Notes under the pieces: model-generated | What the model was told of the DNA's origin: nothing | Databases searched by the model: none | What the model saw: the letters and a program-made list of their open reading frames with translations, nothing else | Position numbers and translations under genes: made by a program | Source of the DNA: an uncultured Lachnospiraceae bacterium | GTDB taxonomy: Bacteria > Bacillota > Clostridia > Lachnospirales > Lachnospiraceae | Reading direction: 5' to 3' | Assembly: GCA_958402795.1 (NCBI GenBank) | Contig: CATXUX010000057.1 | Coordinates: forward strand, 1 to 15,682 | Length of the DNA: 15,682 bases | Shown here: positions 8,537 to 14,274 of the stretch, in pieces | Numbering within the stretch: the first letter of the stretch is position 1 | Layout: each line of letters starts with the position of its first letter

Positions 8537-8952
8537 TTTATGGGTTCTCCTTCTCTATTGTTTTGAAAAGACGCAAACAGGGCGGCAACACTCTGGATCT
8601 GGTCGGAAGTCAGATTACAGCCTTCCAACTTCCGCATTGCATCCACTAAATCCTTGTTTTGTGTGATAGTTCGACATATATCCGGCGGAGGAACTTTCCG
8701 AATCGCCATATACAGACGATCCATACGCTGGCGTGTCTGTAAATCTGGTTTCAGCTCTTTGATCAGCTTGTCATAGACTTCCGCTGTCGGGGCATTGACA
8801 CCGTCTTCTATGTATTTCATGTTGGAACGGGGTAGTCCGACCCTTTTGGCTAATTGGGATTGGCTGAGCGTTCCACGGCATCGCATAATTAGAGTTCCAA
8901 GGTTCTGTTTGGCTCTCTCGGATGCTTTATCAACGGTCACTTTTGGGGGCAA
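8533..8952 (-). CDS. XRE-type helix-turn-helix regulator heading the restriction operon
   Basis: This 139-aa protein has a HTH_3/XRE domain near residues 18-72, with LSQSQLAKRVGLPRSNMKYI as the helix-turn-helix. The C-terminal half is helical and of no family I recognise. The TTG start is chosen because AAGGAGG sits 7 nt before it; the next usable start, a GTG four codons on, would be too far. It overlaps hsdM by ATGA, so it is co-transcribed with the methylase. Its promoter is covered by an exact palindrome. By analogy with controller (C) proteins of type II systems it likely represses its own operon or times restriction after modification; that role is inference. Confidence 0.85.
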   Translation of the reverse strand: MPPKVTVDKASERAKQNLGTLIMRCRGTLSQSQLAKRVGLPRSNMKYIEDGVNAPTAEVYDKLIKELKPDLQTRQRMDRLYMAIRKVPPPDICRTITQNKDLVDAMRKLEGCNLTSDQIQSVAALFASFQNNREGEPIK

Positions 8953-8973
8953 TTCGGCACCTCCTTTCTATAA

Positions 8974-9037
8974 TTGTTCTTTGTTCTATGTTCTATAACA
9001 TAGAACAATTATACCAAACCAACGTTGATAAATCAAC
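8974..9037 (-). promoter_or_regulatory. Restriction operon promoter with overlapping operator palindromes
   Basis: The minus-strand promoter is TTGATT (9031-9036), 17 bp, TATAAT (9008-9013), with a start near 9001. A perfect inverted repeat with 12-bp arms (8981-8992 and 8997-9008, 4-bp spacer) covers the end of the -10 box and the start point. Its left arm belongs to three head-to-tail 7-mers (TTGTTCT at 8974 and 8981, ATGTTCT at 8988), with one inverted copy at 9002-9008. A second palindrome, GTTGAT-AA-ATCAAC (9024-9037), overlaps the -35 box. The layout suits repression by the XRE protein encoded just downstream. Confidence 0.75.
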
Positions 9038-9073
9038 AGAATTCGCCATTTTCTGCGCCACTTATGACAAGAA

Positions 9074-9112
9074 AATCGCCCTATCCATGCATAAAATACA
9101 GATAGGGCGATT
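9074..9112 (-). terminator. Terminator after the relaxase gene
   Basis: AATCGCCCTATC (9074-9085) and its exact complement (9101-9112) form a 12-bp stem with a 15-nt loop. It starts 8 bp after the relaxase stop codon. On the minus strand the stem ends in TTTTCTTG, a short T tract, so it should insulate the restriction operon from mobilization transcripts. Confidence 0.7.
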
Positions 9113-9119
9113 ACCGTTA

Positions 9120-10388
9120 TTATCGGTGCTCTGCTTGTCTGGTAATATCTTTTGTCTTTCTGCTTGGACGGAACAAATTCCAAAGACTGTTTCGTTCTAT
9201 TACCGCCTCGTAACGATGAAGTTTGTTCCGTAAGACTTCATTTTGTTGCTCTAATTCTGCGGTGTTGAGCTGCCCCCGAACAGACTTATACTCTGACAAC
9301 TCTGCGGTCAGTGCTGCGACCTTTGCTTTCAACTCACTTATCATTTTCATCGCTGCATCCAAAGCCTTTTGCAGCTTGGATTCCTTGCGCTCCTGGACAT
9401 AGAACTTCTTTGCCGCAGCTGCCAGATTTTCATATTCGGAACGATCCAGCATGACTTTAGAGGAAAACGGAACGGCATGAGGTTCTATTTGCTCCACTTT
9501 CTGAACAGAAATCTGTTGTTTTTGAATATTCTCAATCTTCTTTTCCAGAAAAGCTGCCTGCTGCTCTTTCTGCTGCGTCTGTGCTGTGAGTTGTTCCAAT
9601 CGCTCCTGTTCCCGTTCCACCTTGAACTGTGTCACGGTCAAATGTTCCTCAGAACTTCCTCGTTCTCCACGCTCCACATCCGTATATCCGGCGTTTCTCA
9701 TAGCCTGGAAGAAATCGTCCTGGAGAACGCTGTAAGACTTCCGCAGTACTGGCTTGCCATTCTTCTGGAGAATAGGTGCTCCCTGTTCGTCCAATGCCGG
9801 TTTAGACAGCCATTTTTTGCTGCTACTCACCTGCATAATCGTTTCCTTGACGGTTCCCACCAGTGATTTGTCTTTGCACCTCTTGGACCAGAGGATCTGC
9901 TTCTCCACAACCGGAACATAGACCACATGAAGATGATAGTGGAACACATCCTGCCCCAGTGCTTCGGACATGGCTCGGTTACGCTCATCGGCGTGCATAA
10001 CAGCGGAGAGAATATACTGTTCGCCGCCAACGATCTCTATGGCAGCTTTGTAAGCGTCCTCATAAAATTGCTTGGCAAACTCATACCCGCCATGGTTATA
10101 GAAGTAGGCGGAGTTTACATCAAAAATCAATTCCCCATAAAGGTTGGCGTCTGATTTCAGACCACGGGTAGAGATTACACCGTCTTTTTCCATCTGAGCA
10201 AACATCTCTGCATATCCGGCGGTAGGTTTCTTAAAATGGATGTTCTGAGAGGTGTGTTCTGGTATAATATCTGGGTTGGTATAGGATTCCTTTTCTCGTT
10301 CATTGTGCCGCTGGGCATTGCCAATTTTAGCGGCGGTCAGGTTTACGTTTCTTGCGCTGGTACGGTCAATCCCGTCGTTTCTCGCCAT
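9120..10388 (-). CDS. MobV-family relaxase (Mob_Pre plasmid recombination/mobilization enzyme)
   Basis: This 422-aa relaxase nicks oriT and pilots the strand in transfer. Motif I reads NAQRHNERE at about 24-32; H28 lines up with the HNER histidine that acts as the nucleophile in pMV158 MobM. Motif III is the metal-binding HYHLH at 150-154, and HADERN (132-137) is the motif II region. The C-terminal part from about 260 is Q/E/K-rich with heptad-like patterning, a likely coiled coil for dimerization. The ATG follows AAAGGAG at a short 4-nt spacing. It lies directly downstream of a MobV-like oriT on the same strand, as in pMV158. No type IV secretion or coupling genes are present, so transfer must depend on a helper element. 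Confidence 0.93.
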   Translation of the reverse strand: MARNDGIDRTSARNVNLTAAKIGNAQRHNEREKESYTNPDIIPEHTSQNIHFKKPTAGYAEMFAQMEKDGVISTRGLKSDANLYGELIFDVNSAYFYNHGGYEFAKQFYEDAYKAAIEIVGGEQYILSAVMHADERNRAMSEALGQDVFHYHLHVVYVPVVEKQILWSKRCKDKSLVGTVKETIMQVSSSKKWLSKPALDEQGAPILQKNGKPVLRKSYSVLQDDFFQAMRNAGYTDVERGERGSSEEHLTVTQFKVEREQERLEQLTAQTQQKEQQAAFLEKKIENIQKQQISVQKVEQIEPHAVPFSSKVMLDRSEYENLAAAAKKFYVQERKESKLQKALDAAMKMISELKAKVAALTAELSEYKSVRGQLNTAELEQQNEVLRNKLHRYEAVIERNSLWNLFRPSRKTKDITRQAEHR

Positions 10389-10740
10389 AGAGCTCCTTTC
10401 ACGTTTGTACGGCCTGCGGGCCGGGGCGCACTTCCTGCGGAAGTGTAATAACCCACTATGATACTTTCATCCTGCGGCTGCAAAGTATCGTGGGCTCTCC
10501 GAGGGGGATGCGGCTCCTGCGGGAGCCTCCCTGACTTGCGTGTGCTATCCACACAGCAAGTCAGGTGTGTCCGGCCTCCTTGCTCCGGTAAGCAATCCTG
10601 CCGGCCACGGTTCGGGAAAATCCACCGGATTCTCCCGAACCATCCATCTCCAAATCTGCGGATTTTTCGATGGGGACGGTGGTGCGATACCAGAGTGTAA
10701 CTCTGTGCAGGAAATGCAATAAATGCAGAAAATTCCGGTT
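10389..10740. other. Non-coding hairpin array between the replication and relaxase genes
   Basis: This 352-bp stretch has no supported gene and folds into at least eight successive hairpins: 10410-10423, 10429-10445, 10460-10489, 10512-10527, 10530-10565, 10571-10604, 10609-10641 and 10644-10673, plus a small one at 10691-10705. Five of them (10410, 10429, 10460, 10512, 10644) have different stems but the same CTGCGG at the apex. It also contains the oriT. The likely role is as single-stranded signals in transfer or replication, but that is inference. Confidence 0.8.
10441..10494 (-). other. oriT: Predicted origin of transfer (oriT), MobV type
   Basis: The minus strand reads TAGTGGG then TTATTACACTT (10458 down to 10441). 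This fits the MobV nick region TAGTGKG/TTA known from pMV158 and pUB110-type sites and places the nick between 10452 and 10451. Imperfect arms (AAGTATCATA and TATTACACTT, 8 of 10 complementary) flank the nick. A second, upstream inverted repeat (10460-10467 with 10482-10489, exact GATACTTT, extended by CCCAC/GTGGG) shares the AAAGTAT arm, so the two folds exclude each other, as in pMV158 oriT. It precedes the relaxase gene on the same strand. A weak promoter-like TTGCAG-17-CATAGT overlaps it. Confidence 0.72.
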
Positions 10741-13050
10741 TCATGCTGCAGGGTTCACAATGATTTTCACATCGGCTGGTCTGCCTACCGACTGGCGTTC
10801 CGGTTCTTCCAGCCGAATGTATCCATGTCCCTCCAGCAGTTCCAGCGTCGGAAAAATCTCCTCCGTTTTCTTAAAGAACTTCCCCCGGCACATCTGAAAA
10901 AGCTCAGAACGCTTGATCACCGATACGTTCTTCTTTTTCAGCTTTGCCAAGACAAATTTGGCTTTCTGGATGCTCAAGTCAGTACCCATCATGGAATAGG
11001 CATAGGTAGAGTGTGCCAGAAAATATTTGCCGATCTGAATCGCCTTGCTCATCGTAGAGACTGTCACTTCTGCTTTGTCATCTTCCATATCAGCACAGTG
11101 CAGCAATCCCGCGATCCGAAGAACGGCACCGATATATTTGCTTGCCCAATCGGAAATTGCCTGCCCCTCGCCAACCAGAAACTTCTCATGTTCCTGAAAG
11201 TAATCGGCCATCAGGTCAAAGGCTTTTTCTGAAAGGCATACCGTCTGGGCATCTCCAGCAATCGGCAGAGCCATCAGGCGAAAAATCAAGTTGCGATAAG
11301 CGGCGGTTATTTCGGGCGGAATCGCCTGGGTACGAAAGACCCGGCTGCCAATTCTGGAGGGTGGGGACGCATACAGGAAGCGGGCAATTAAGCCCCGTCC
11401 GGTCATGGTGGTATTGGACATGATTTCATCCAGTACACTGGGTTGAATAGAGAGGATAGCTGACAGTGCCGGGTGCATGATGCACTCTGCTTCACGGGTC
11501 ATTCGATCCACATAAATGGCATCCCCACAATGGCCTTTCAGCCAGACATCAATGTTGGATTTGTTGGAATACCGACCTGCCATGATGTCAAAGATGCCGC
11601 CCTCGGTGGAGATCACGGAGAACACTCCGTTGTTGGCTGCCATTAAGCTGGTCAGAGCTTCACTGGAACAATCGTCCGCAAAAAAGCGAACCGGCTTTAG
11701 TTCTGGAATTTCTTCCAGCTGCTCCTGAAGTTGCCGCAGCTCCAACTCCATTTCCCGGCTTTCCTTGCGCTCCAGCTTCTTTTGTAGGCCGGAGATCTGG
11801 CGCTCCAGAGATTCCCGCTGCAAATGGTTTTCCCGTATTTCCATGCTGTGCGCCTTGTTATATTCCTGCTCATACTCATAGAGGAATGTGGTCATATCCC
11901 GCATGACGCTGGACTTTCGCTCCCCCGGTGCGGCGATCACCACTGTGTACAAGCTCAAAGGCTCACAGTATCCTGGCGTTCCCTCTATCTTGTATTTCCC
12001 TTGTAAGCAGGTTGCCAGCACACCCAGGCTGATCACCGCTGCCATGTCCGGGGCAGTCTGACTGTGTTCGGCCACCGCACTCACATAATTTCGAATCACA
12101 TCCGGGAGAGCGTCTACCGGAAATGCAGGCAGATCACTCCACTGTGGCGTCAGCGGAACAATAGGTTGAAAAACCGGTGACGGCTCCGCTTTTGGAGTGT
12201 AAATCTTCCGGCAATGCTCGATTGCCTTCTGAATGGTGATTGCACCATACGTTGTGCCGGATTGCTGCCGGTCCCATTTATCCCGCATCAATCCCGACTG
12301 CCGGAACATAGTGTCCATCTTGGTAGCATCCCGTCCTGTCCAAAAGGCAAGGTGACTGCACAGCGCCAGGTCAGCTTCCGACGGGGATGAATATCCCTCC
12401 AGGGAGCCATCCCACAGGGCTGTGAACGCTGTCCCGTTCTTACTGCTTTTTGCCAGTTGCAGTAGCTGCTCCATGCTTAAATCAGAGTTTTTTGCATTTA
12501 TTGCATTTTCTGTACTTGCTTCTGGCCTGCGCATGAACTTGTCCAGCAGTGTTTGCAGTTCCTGTGTTCGGTCCCCATACTCATAATCCTCGCAGCGGTT
12601 GCCGGTCACTGTGACATATTTGTTGGTTGCTCCCGCCACATAGACCTCGATTCCGGCCTGATGGTTCATAATATAGAATCGCTTGGTATCATACTGAAAC
12701 CCTTTTGCCGAAAAGAGAATATGCAGACCGTTTCCGCTGGGGCTGTACTCGGTATAGCTGTGCATTAAGGCCACAATTTCTGCGGCGGTCTGGGTATAAT
12801 AGCCGCTGTCCGAAACGCAGTTGTCCAGGTCAATTGCACAGATGCCGTTGAAAATGCCAATTCCGATGCCATCATATCCGCTGGCCTGCACTGCTGTTTT
12901 ATAAGGTACAAAGCTGGAAGGATCGTTGCTTTTTGCTCCCAGGCCGGTATCCGGCTGGTATGGCACCTTCGTTTTCCTCCCATTCCGTTCCTCGTACTTC
13001 CAGCAGCAGAACAGACCATTTTGTATGATGCTGTCTGGTAAAGCTGTCAA
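10741..13050 (-). CDS. Primase/DUF3987 replication protein
   Basis: This 769-aa multidomain protein probably starts replication of the excised element. The N-terminal third resembles archaeo-eukaryotic-type (AEP) primase-polymerases: AIDLDN (D74, D76) is the metal-binding pair and SPSGNGLH (103-110) supplies the catalytic histidine region. A helix-bundle segment follows at about 190-285, with RDKWDRQQSGTTYGAITIQK as in NrS-1-like primases. The C-terminal DUF3987 part has a P-loop-like APGERKSS (374-381), a charged helical stretch near 395-460 and STEGG in a later motif. The start is TTG, set by AAGGAGG 8 nt upstream. A 16-bp sequence inside it recurs in inverted orientation in the hairpin region downstream. 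The domain call is solid; exact biochemistry is inferred. Confidence 0.85.
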   Translation of the reverse strand: MTALPDSIIQNGLFCCWKYEERNGRKTKVPYQPDTGLGAKSNDPSSFVPYKTAVQASGYDGIGIGIFNGICAIDLDNCVSDSGYYTQTAAEIVALMHSYTEYSPSGNGLHILFSAKGFQYDTKRFYIMNHQAGIEVYVAGATNKYVTVTGNRCEDYEYGDRTQELQTLLDKFMRRPEASTENAINAKNSDLSMEQLLQLAKSSKNGTAFTALWDGSLEGYSSPSEADLALCSHLAFWTGRDATKMDTMFRQSGLMRDKWDRQQSGTTYGAITIQKAIEHCRKIYTPKAEPSPVFQPIVPLTPQWSDLPAFPVDALPDVIRNYVSAVAEHSQTAPDMAAVISLGVLATCLQGKYKIEGTPGYCEPLSLYTVVIAAPGERKSSVMRDMTTFLYEYEQEYNKAHSMEIRENHLQRESLERQISGLQKKLERKESREMELELRQLQEQLEEIPELKPVRFFADDCSSEALTSLMAANNGVFSVISTEGGIFDIMAGRYSNKSNIDVWLKGHCGDAIYVDRMTREAECIMHPALSAILSIQPSVLDEIMSNTTMTGRGLIARFLYASPPSRIGSRVFRTQAIPPEITAAYRNLIFRLMALPIAGDAQTVCLSEKAFDLMADYFQEHEKFLVGEGQAISDWASKYIGAVLRIAGLLHCADMEDDKAEVTVSTMSKAIQIGKYFLAHSTYAYSMMGTDLSIQKAKFVLAKLKKKNVSVIKRSELFQMCRGKFFKKTEEIFPTLELLEGHGYIRLEEPERQSVGRPADVKIIVNPAA

Positions 13051-13074
13051 ATTCTGTTCCTCCTTAAATAATTG

Positions 13075-13189
13075 TTGAATTTGGCAGCTGTCGTGTTATA
13101 ATATCCTTGCTGAGTGATAGTCACACGGCAGCTGCCGTTTGTACTGTCCGCCAAGAGTTCTCATCTGCCAGGATGAGGGCTCTTTTTTT
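13075..13189 (+). ncRNA. Candidate small antisense RNA unit over the replication gene leader
   Basis: A plus-strand promoter, TTGAAT (13075-13080), 16 bp, TATAAT (13097-13102) with an extended -10 TGT, faces right. The start would fall near 13109. A strong intrinsic terminator follows at 13153-13189, giving an RNA of about 80 nt with no usable ORF. It contains the perfect 14-bp palindrome ACGGCAGCTGCCGT (13125-13138). The RNA is complementary to the leader of the minus-strand primase/DUF3987 gene, which suits control of replication, and its 3' part overlaps the tail of the excisionase-like transcript. No expression data exist here. Confidence 0.5.
13153..13189 (+). terminator. Intrinsic terminator, plus direction
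   Basis: AAGAG-TT-CTCATC (13153-13165) pairs with GATGAG-GG-CTCTT (13072 bp into the window end of the stem, 13172-13184) with two central T-G wobbles and a 6-nt loop, and runs into a T tract reaching 13189. On the minus strand there is no T run after the stem, so the excisionase-like transcript can read through into the replication gene. Confidence 0.75.
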
Positions 13190-13421
13190 ATGCGGTTTCC
13201 GGCTGGAAGTATCCAATTTCCTCCCACACCTTTCTGTCGGGGCAGTAGTAGTTGTACTCGTTGGAGTTCTCCAGCTTGATCGCATAGCCGAATTTCAGGA
13301 TTCCCTGCTGCAAACCAATGCGTACATACTGGGCATCCTTGTGCATGGCGGCTGCAATCTCGGTGATGGGGACATTGCGTCCGGTGAAGGGCGGCAGTTC
13401 GACATAAACTTTCTTCTCCAT
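13188..13421 (-). CDS. Excisionase-like small DNA-binding protein
   Basis: This 77-aa protein begins MEKKVYVELP. The ATG is chosen because AAGGAGG lies 8 nt upstream and a consensus promoter lies 50 bp away; the frame stays open further upstream, but a longer start would place coding sequence across that promoter. Residues 18-50 (ITEIAAAMHKDAQYVRIGLQ and following) look like a MerR/excisionase-type winged helix, where the protein reads a short site and bends DNA. Size, basic helix and place beside the integrase fit Xis, a directionality factor. It is upstream of the replication and relaxase genes on the same strand and may lead that transcript. It could instead be a plain regulator. Confidence 0.72.
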   Translation of the reverse strand: MEKKVYVELPPFTGRNVPITEIAAAMHKDAQYVRIGLQQGILKFGYAIKLENSNEYNYYCPDRKVWEEIGYFQPETA

Positions 13422-13446
13422 GTGAATGACCTCCTTATTGCCAATA

Positions 13447-13562
13447 TGCGAATTATTAGTTCGTATTTTGATTATAAGCCATCCACGACAGCTTGTCAAC
13501 ACAAAACACGAAAAAATTATTCGTATTACGACCTTGTAATTCGCACGACTTCGTGTTACAAT
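13447..13562. promoter_or_regulatory. Divergent control region with repeated TTCGTRTT boxes and regulator promoter
   Basis: TTCGTATT occurs at 13460-13467 and 13520-13527, TTCGTGTT at 13550-13557, and the inverted AACACGAA at 13505-13512. A 9-bp inverted pair, TGCGAATTA (13447-13455) and TAATTCGCA (13537-13545), brackets the region. The boxes flank the minus-strand consensus promoter and overlap the plus-strand promoter of the XRE gene, TTGTAA (13534-13539), 17 bp, TACAAT (13557-13562) with extended TGT. They are probable operators for the XRE regulator, which would repress excision and tune itself. Confidence 0.65.
13471..13499 (-). promoter_or_regulatory. Perfect consensus promoter for the excisionase-like gene
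   Basis: On the minus strand TTGACA (13494-13499) and TATAAT (13471-13476) are separated by exactly 17 bp. Both boxes match the sigma-A consensus fully. So strong a promoter on an excision and replication operon suggests it is normally held off by a repressor. Confidence 0.85.
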
Positions 13563-13580
13563 ACAGATGAGGTGATGACA

Positions 13581-14207
13581 ATGCACAGCAACCCAGCCGA
13601 AATTGGCGAGAGAATCAAGGCAGCCCGCAAGGCGGCCCACTTGAGCCAAACAGAGCTGGCACAGCGTCTGGACAAGACGATGCGCACAGTTCAAAAATAC
13701 GAAAGCGGTGAAATTGAACCATCCATAGCGATGATCAATGCTATCGCCAAAATCTTAAACATATCTCCGGCAGACCTGATTGGCTACCAAAAACCTGAAA
13801 TCCAGCTGGACAGCCTGTCTGATGTGATTGCGGTTCTGTACCAATTAAACAAGAAGGCCGGTATCCGGTTCGAGATCGATGTCCAGCGCCCGCCCCACAG
13901 CGAAGAATGGTCCTGCTCCCTGAAATTCAAAGGAAATGACCAGTCTGCAGAGATGAATGATTCCCTGTGTCTGATTTTGGAAGAGTTCCGGGACGAACGT
14001 GAAAAGCTGGAAACCTATTGGACCGATCAGGAATCCTTTGACCGCTGGATTGAAAAAGAACTGGCCTACTACGCAGATGCCAAGTTGCAGGACAAGGAAG
14101 TGGAAGTCCTCTCCGATTTGGAGCGCATTCAGCGGCGCAACGAACTGGATCGGCAGATGCTGGAGAAAATGAAAAAGGCCGCCGAAGAAAACGGCGACCA
14201 GGAGTAA
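13581..14207 (+). CDS. XRE-family regulator of the integration/excision module
   Basis: This 208-aa protein has an N-terminal XRE helix-turn-helix, LSQTELAQRLDKTMRTVQKY at 21-40, inside a typical HTH_3 domain (about 6-68, ending ISPADLIGYQ). The rest is acidic and probably helical, with no catalytic motif and no ImmA-type protease signature that I can see. The second ATG is chosen because GAGG lies 8 nt before it; an ATG two codons earlier touches the SD, and a GTG lies before that. The frame is open far upstream, but that part is antisense to the excisionase-like gene and spans two promoters, so it is not coding. Divergent placement opposite the excisionase-like gene suggests a repressor of excision. 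Confidence 0.85.
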   Translation: MHSNPAEIGERIKAARKAAHLSQTELAQRLDKTMRTVQKYESGEIEPSIAMINAIAKILNISPADLIGYQKPEIQLDSLSDVIAVLYQLNKKAGIRFEIDVQRPPHSEEWSCSLKFKGNDQSAEMNDSLCLILEEFRDEREKLETYWTDQESFDRWIEKELAYYADAKLQDKEVEVLSDLERIQRRNELDRQMLEKMKKAAEENGDQE

Positions 14208-14274
14208 CAGAGGGTGTTGCATACCCTTTATCAAATTTAATTCAAACGCTGGGAGAAAGGAAGTTTGAGATTTT
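14208..14274 (+). other. Integrase leader with hairpins and a tandem 10-mer
   Basis: The 67 bp between the regulator and the integrase hold a small hairpin AGGGT/ACCCT (14211-14227). A second weak one pairs TTCAAAC (14241-14247) with GTTTGAG (14263-14269); its 15-nt loop contains the SD-like AAAGGAA, and six T residues follow. It could hide the ribosome site or attenuate int transcription. The sequence TTTGAGATT is repeated in tandem at 14264 and 14274, across the start codon. I see no separate integrase promoter here. Confidence 0.4.

Noticed and set aside
10609..10641. Hairpin read as the terminator of the primase gene
   Set aside because: No T tract follows it on either strand, and the structure is one of a row of hairpins.
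10389..10740. CRISPR array
   Set aside because: The repeated unit is only CTGCGG at hairpin tips, with changing stems and uneven spacing; there are no equal repeats and spacers.
13107..13580. Long upstream extension of the XRE regulator frame on the plus strand
   Set aside because: It is antisense to the excisionase-like gene, crosses a terminator and two promoters, and a good SD with ATG sits at 13581.
13422..13694. N-terminal extension of the excisionase-like frame on the minus strand
   Set aside because: It would code across a perfect consensus promoter and into the divergent gene; the ATG at 13421 has AAGGAGG at good spacing.
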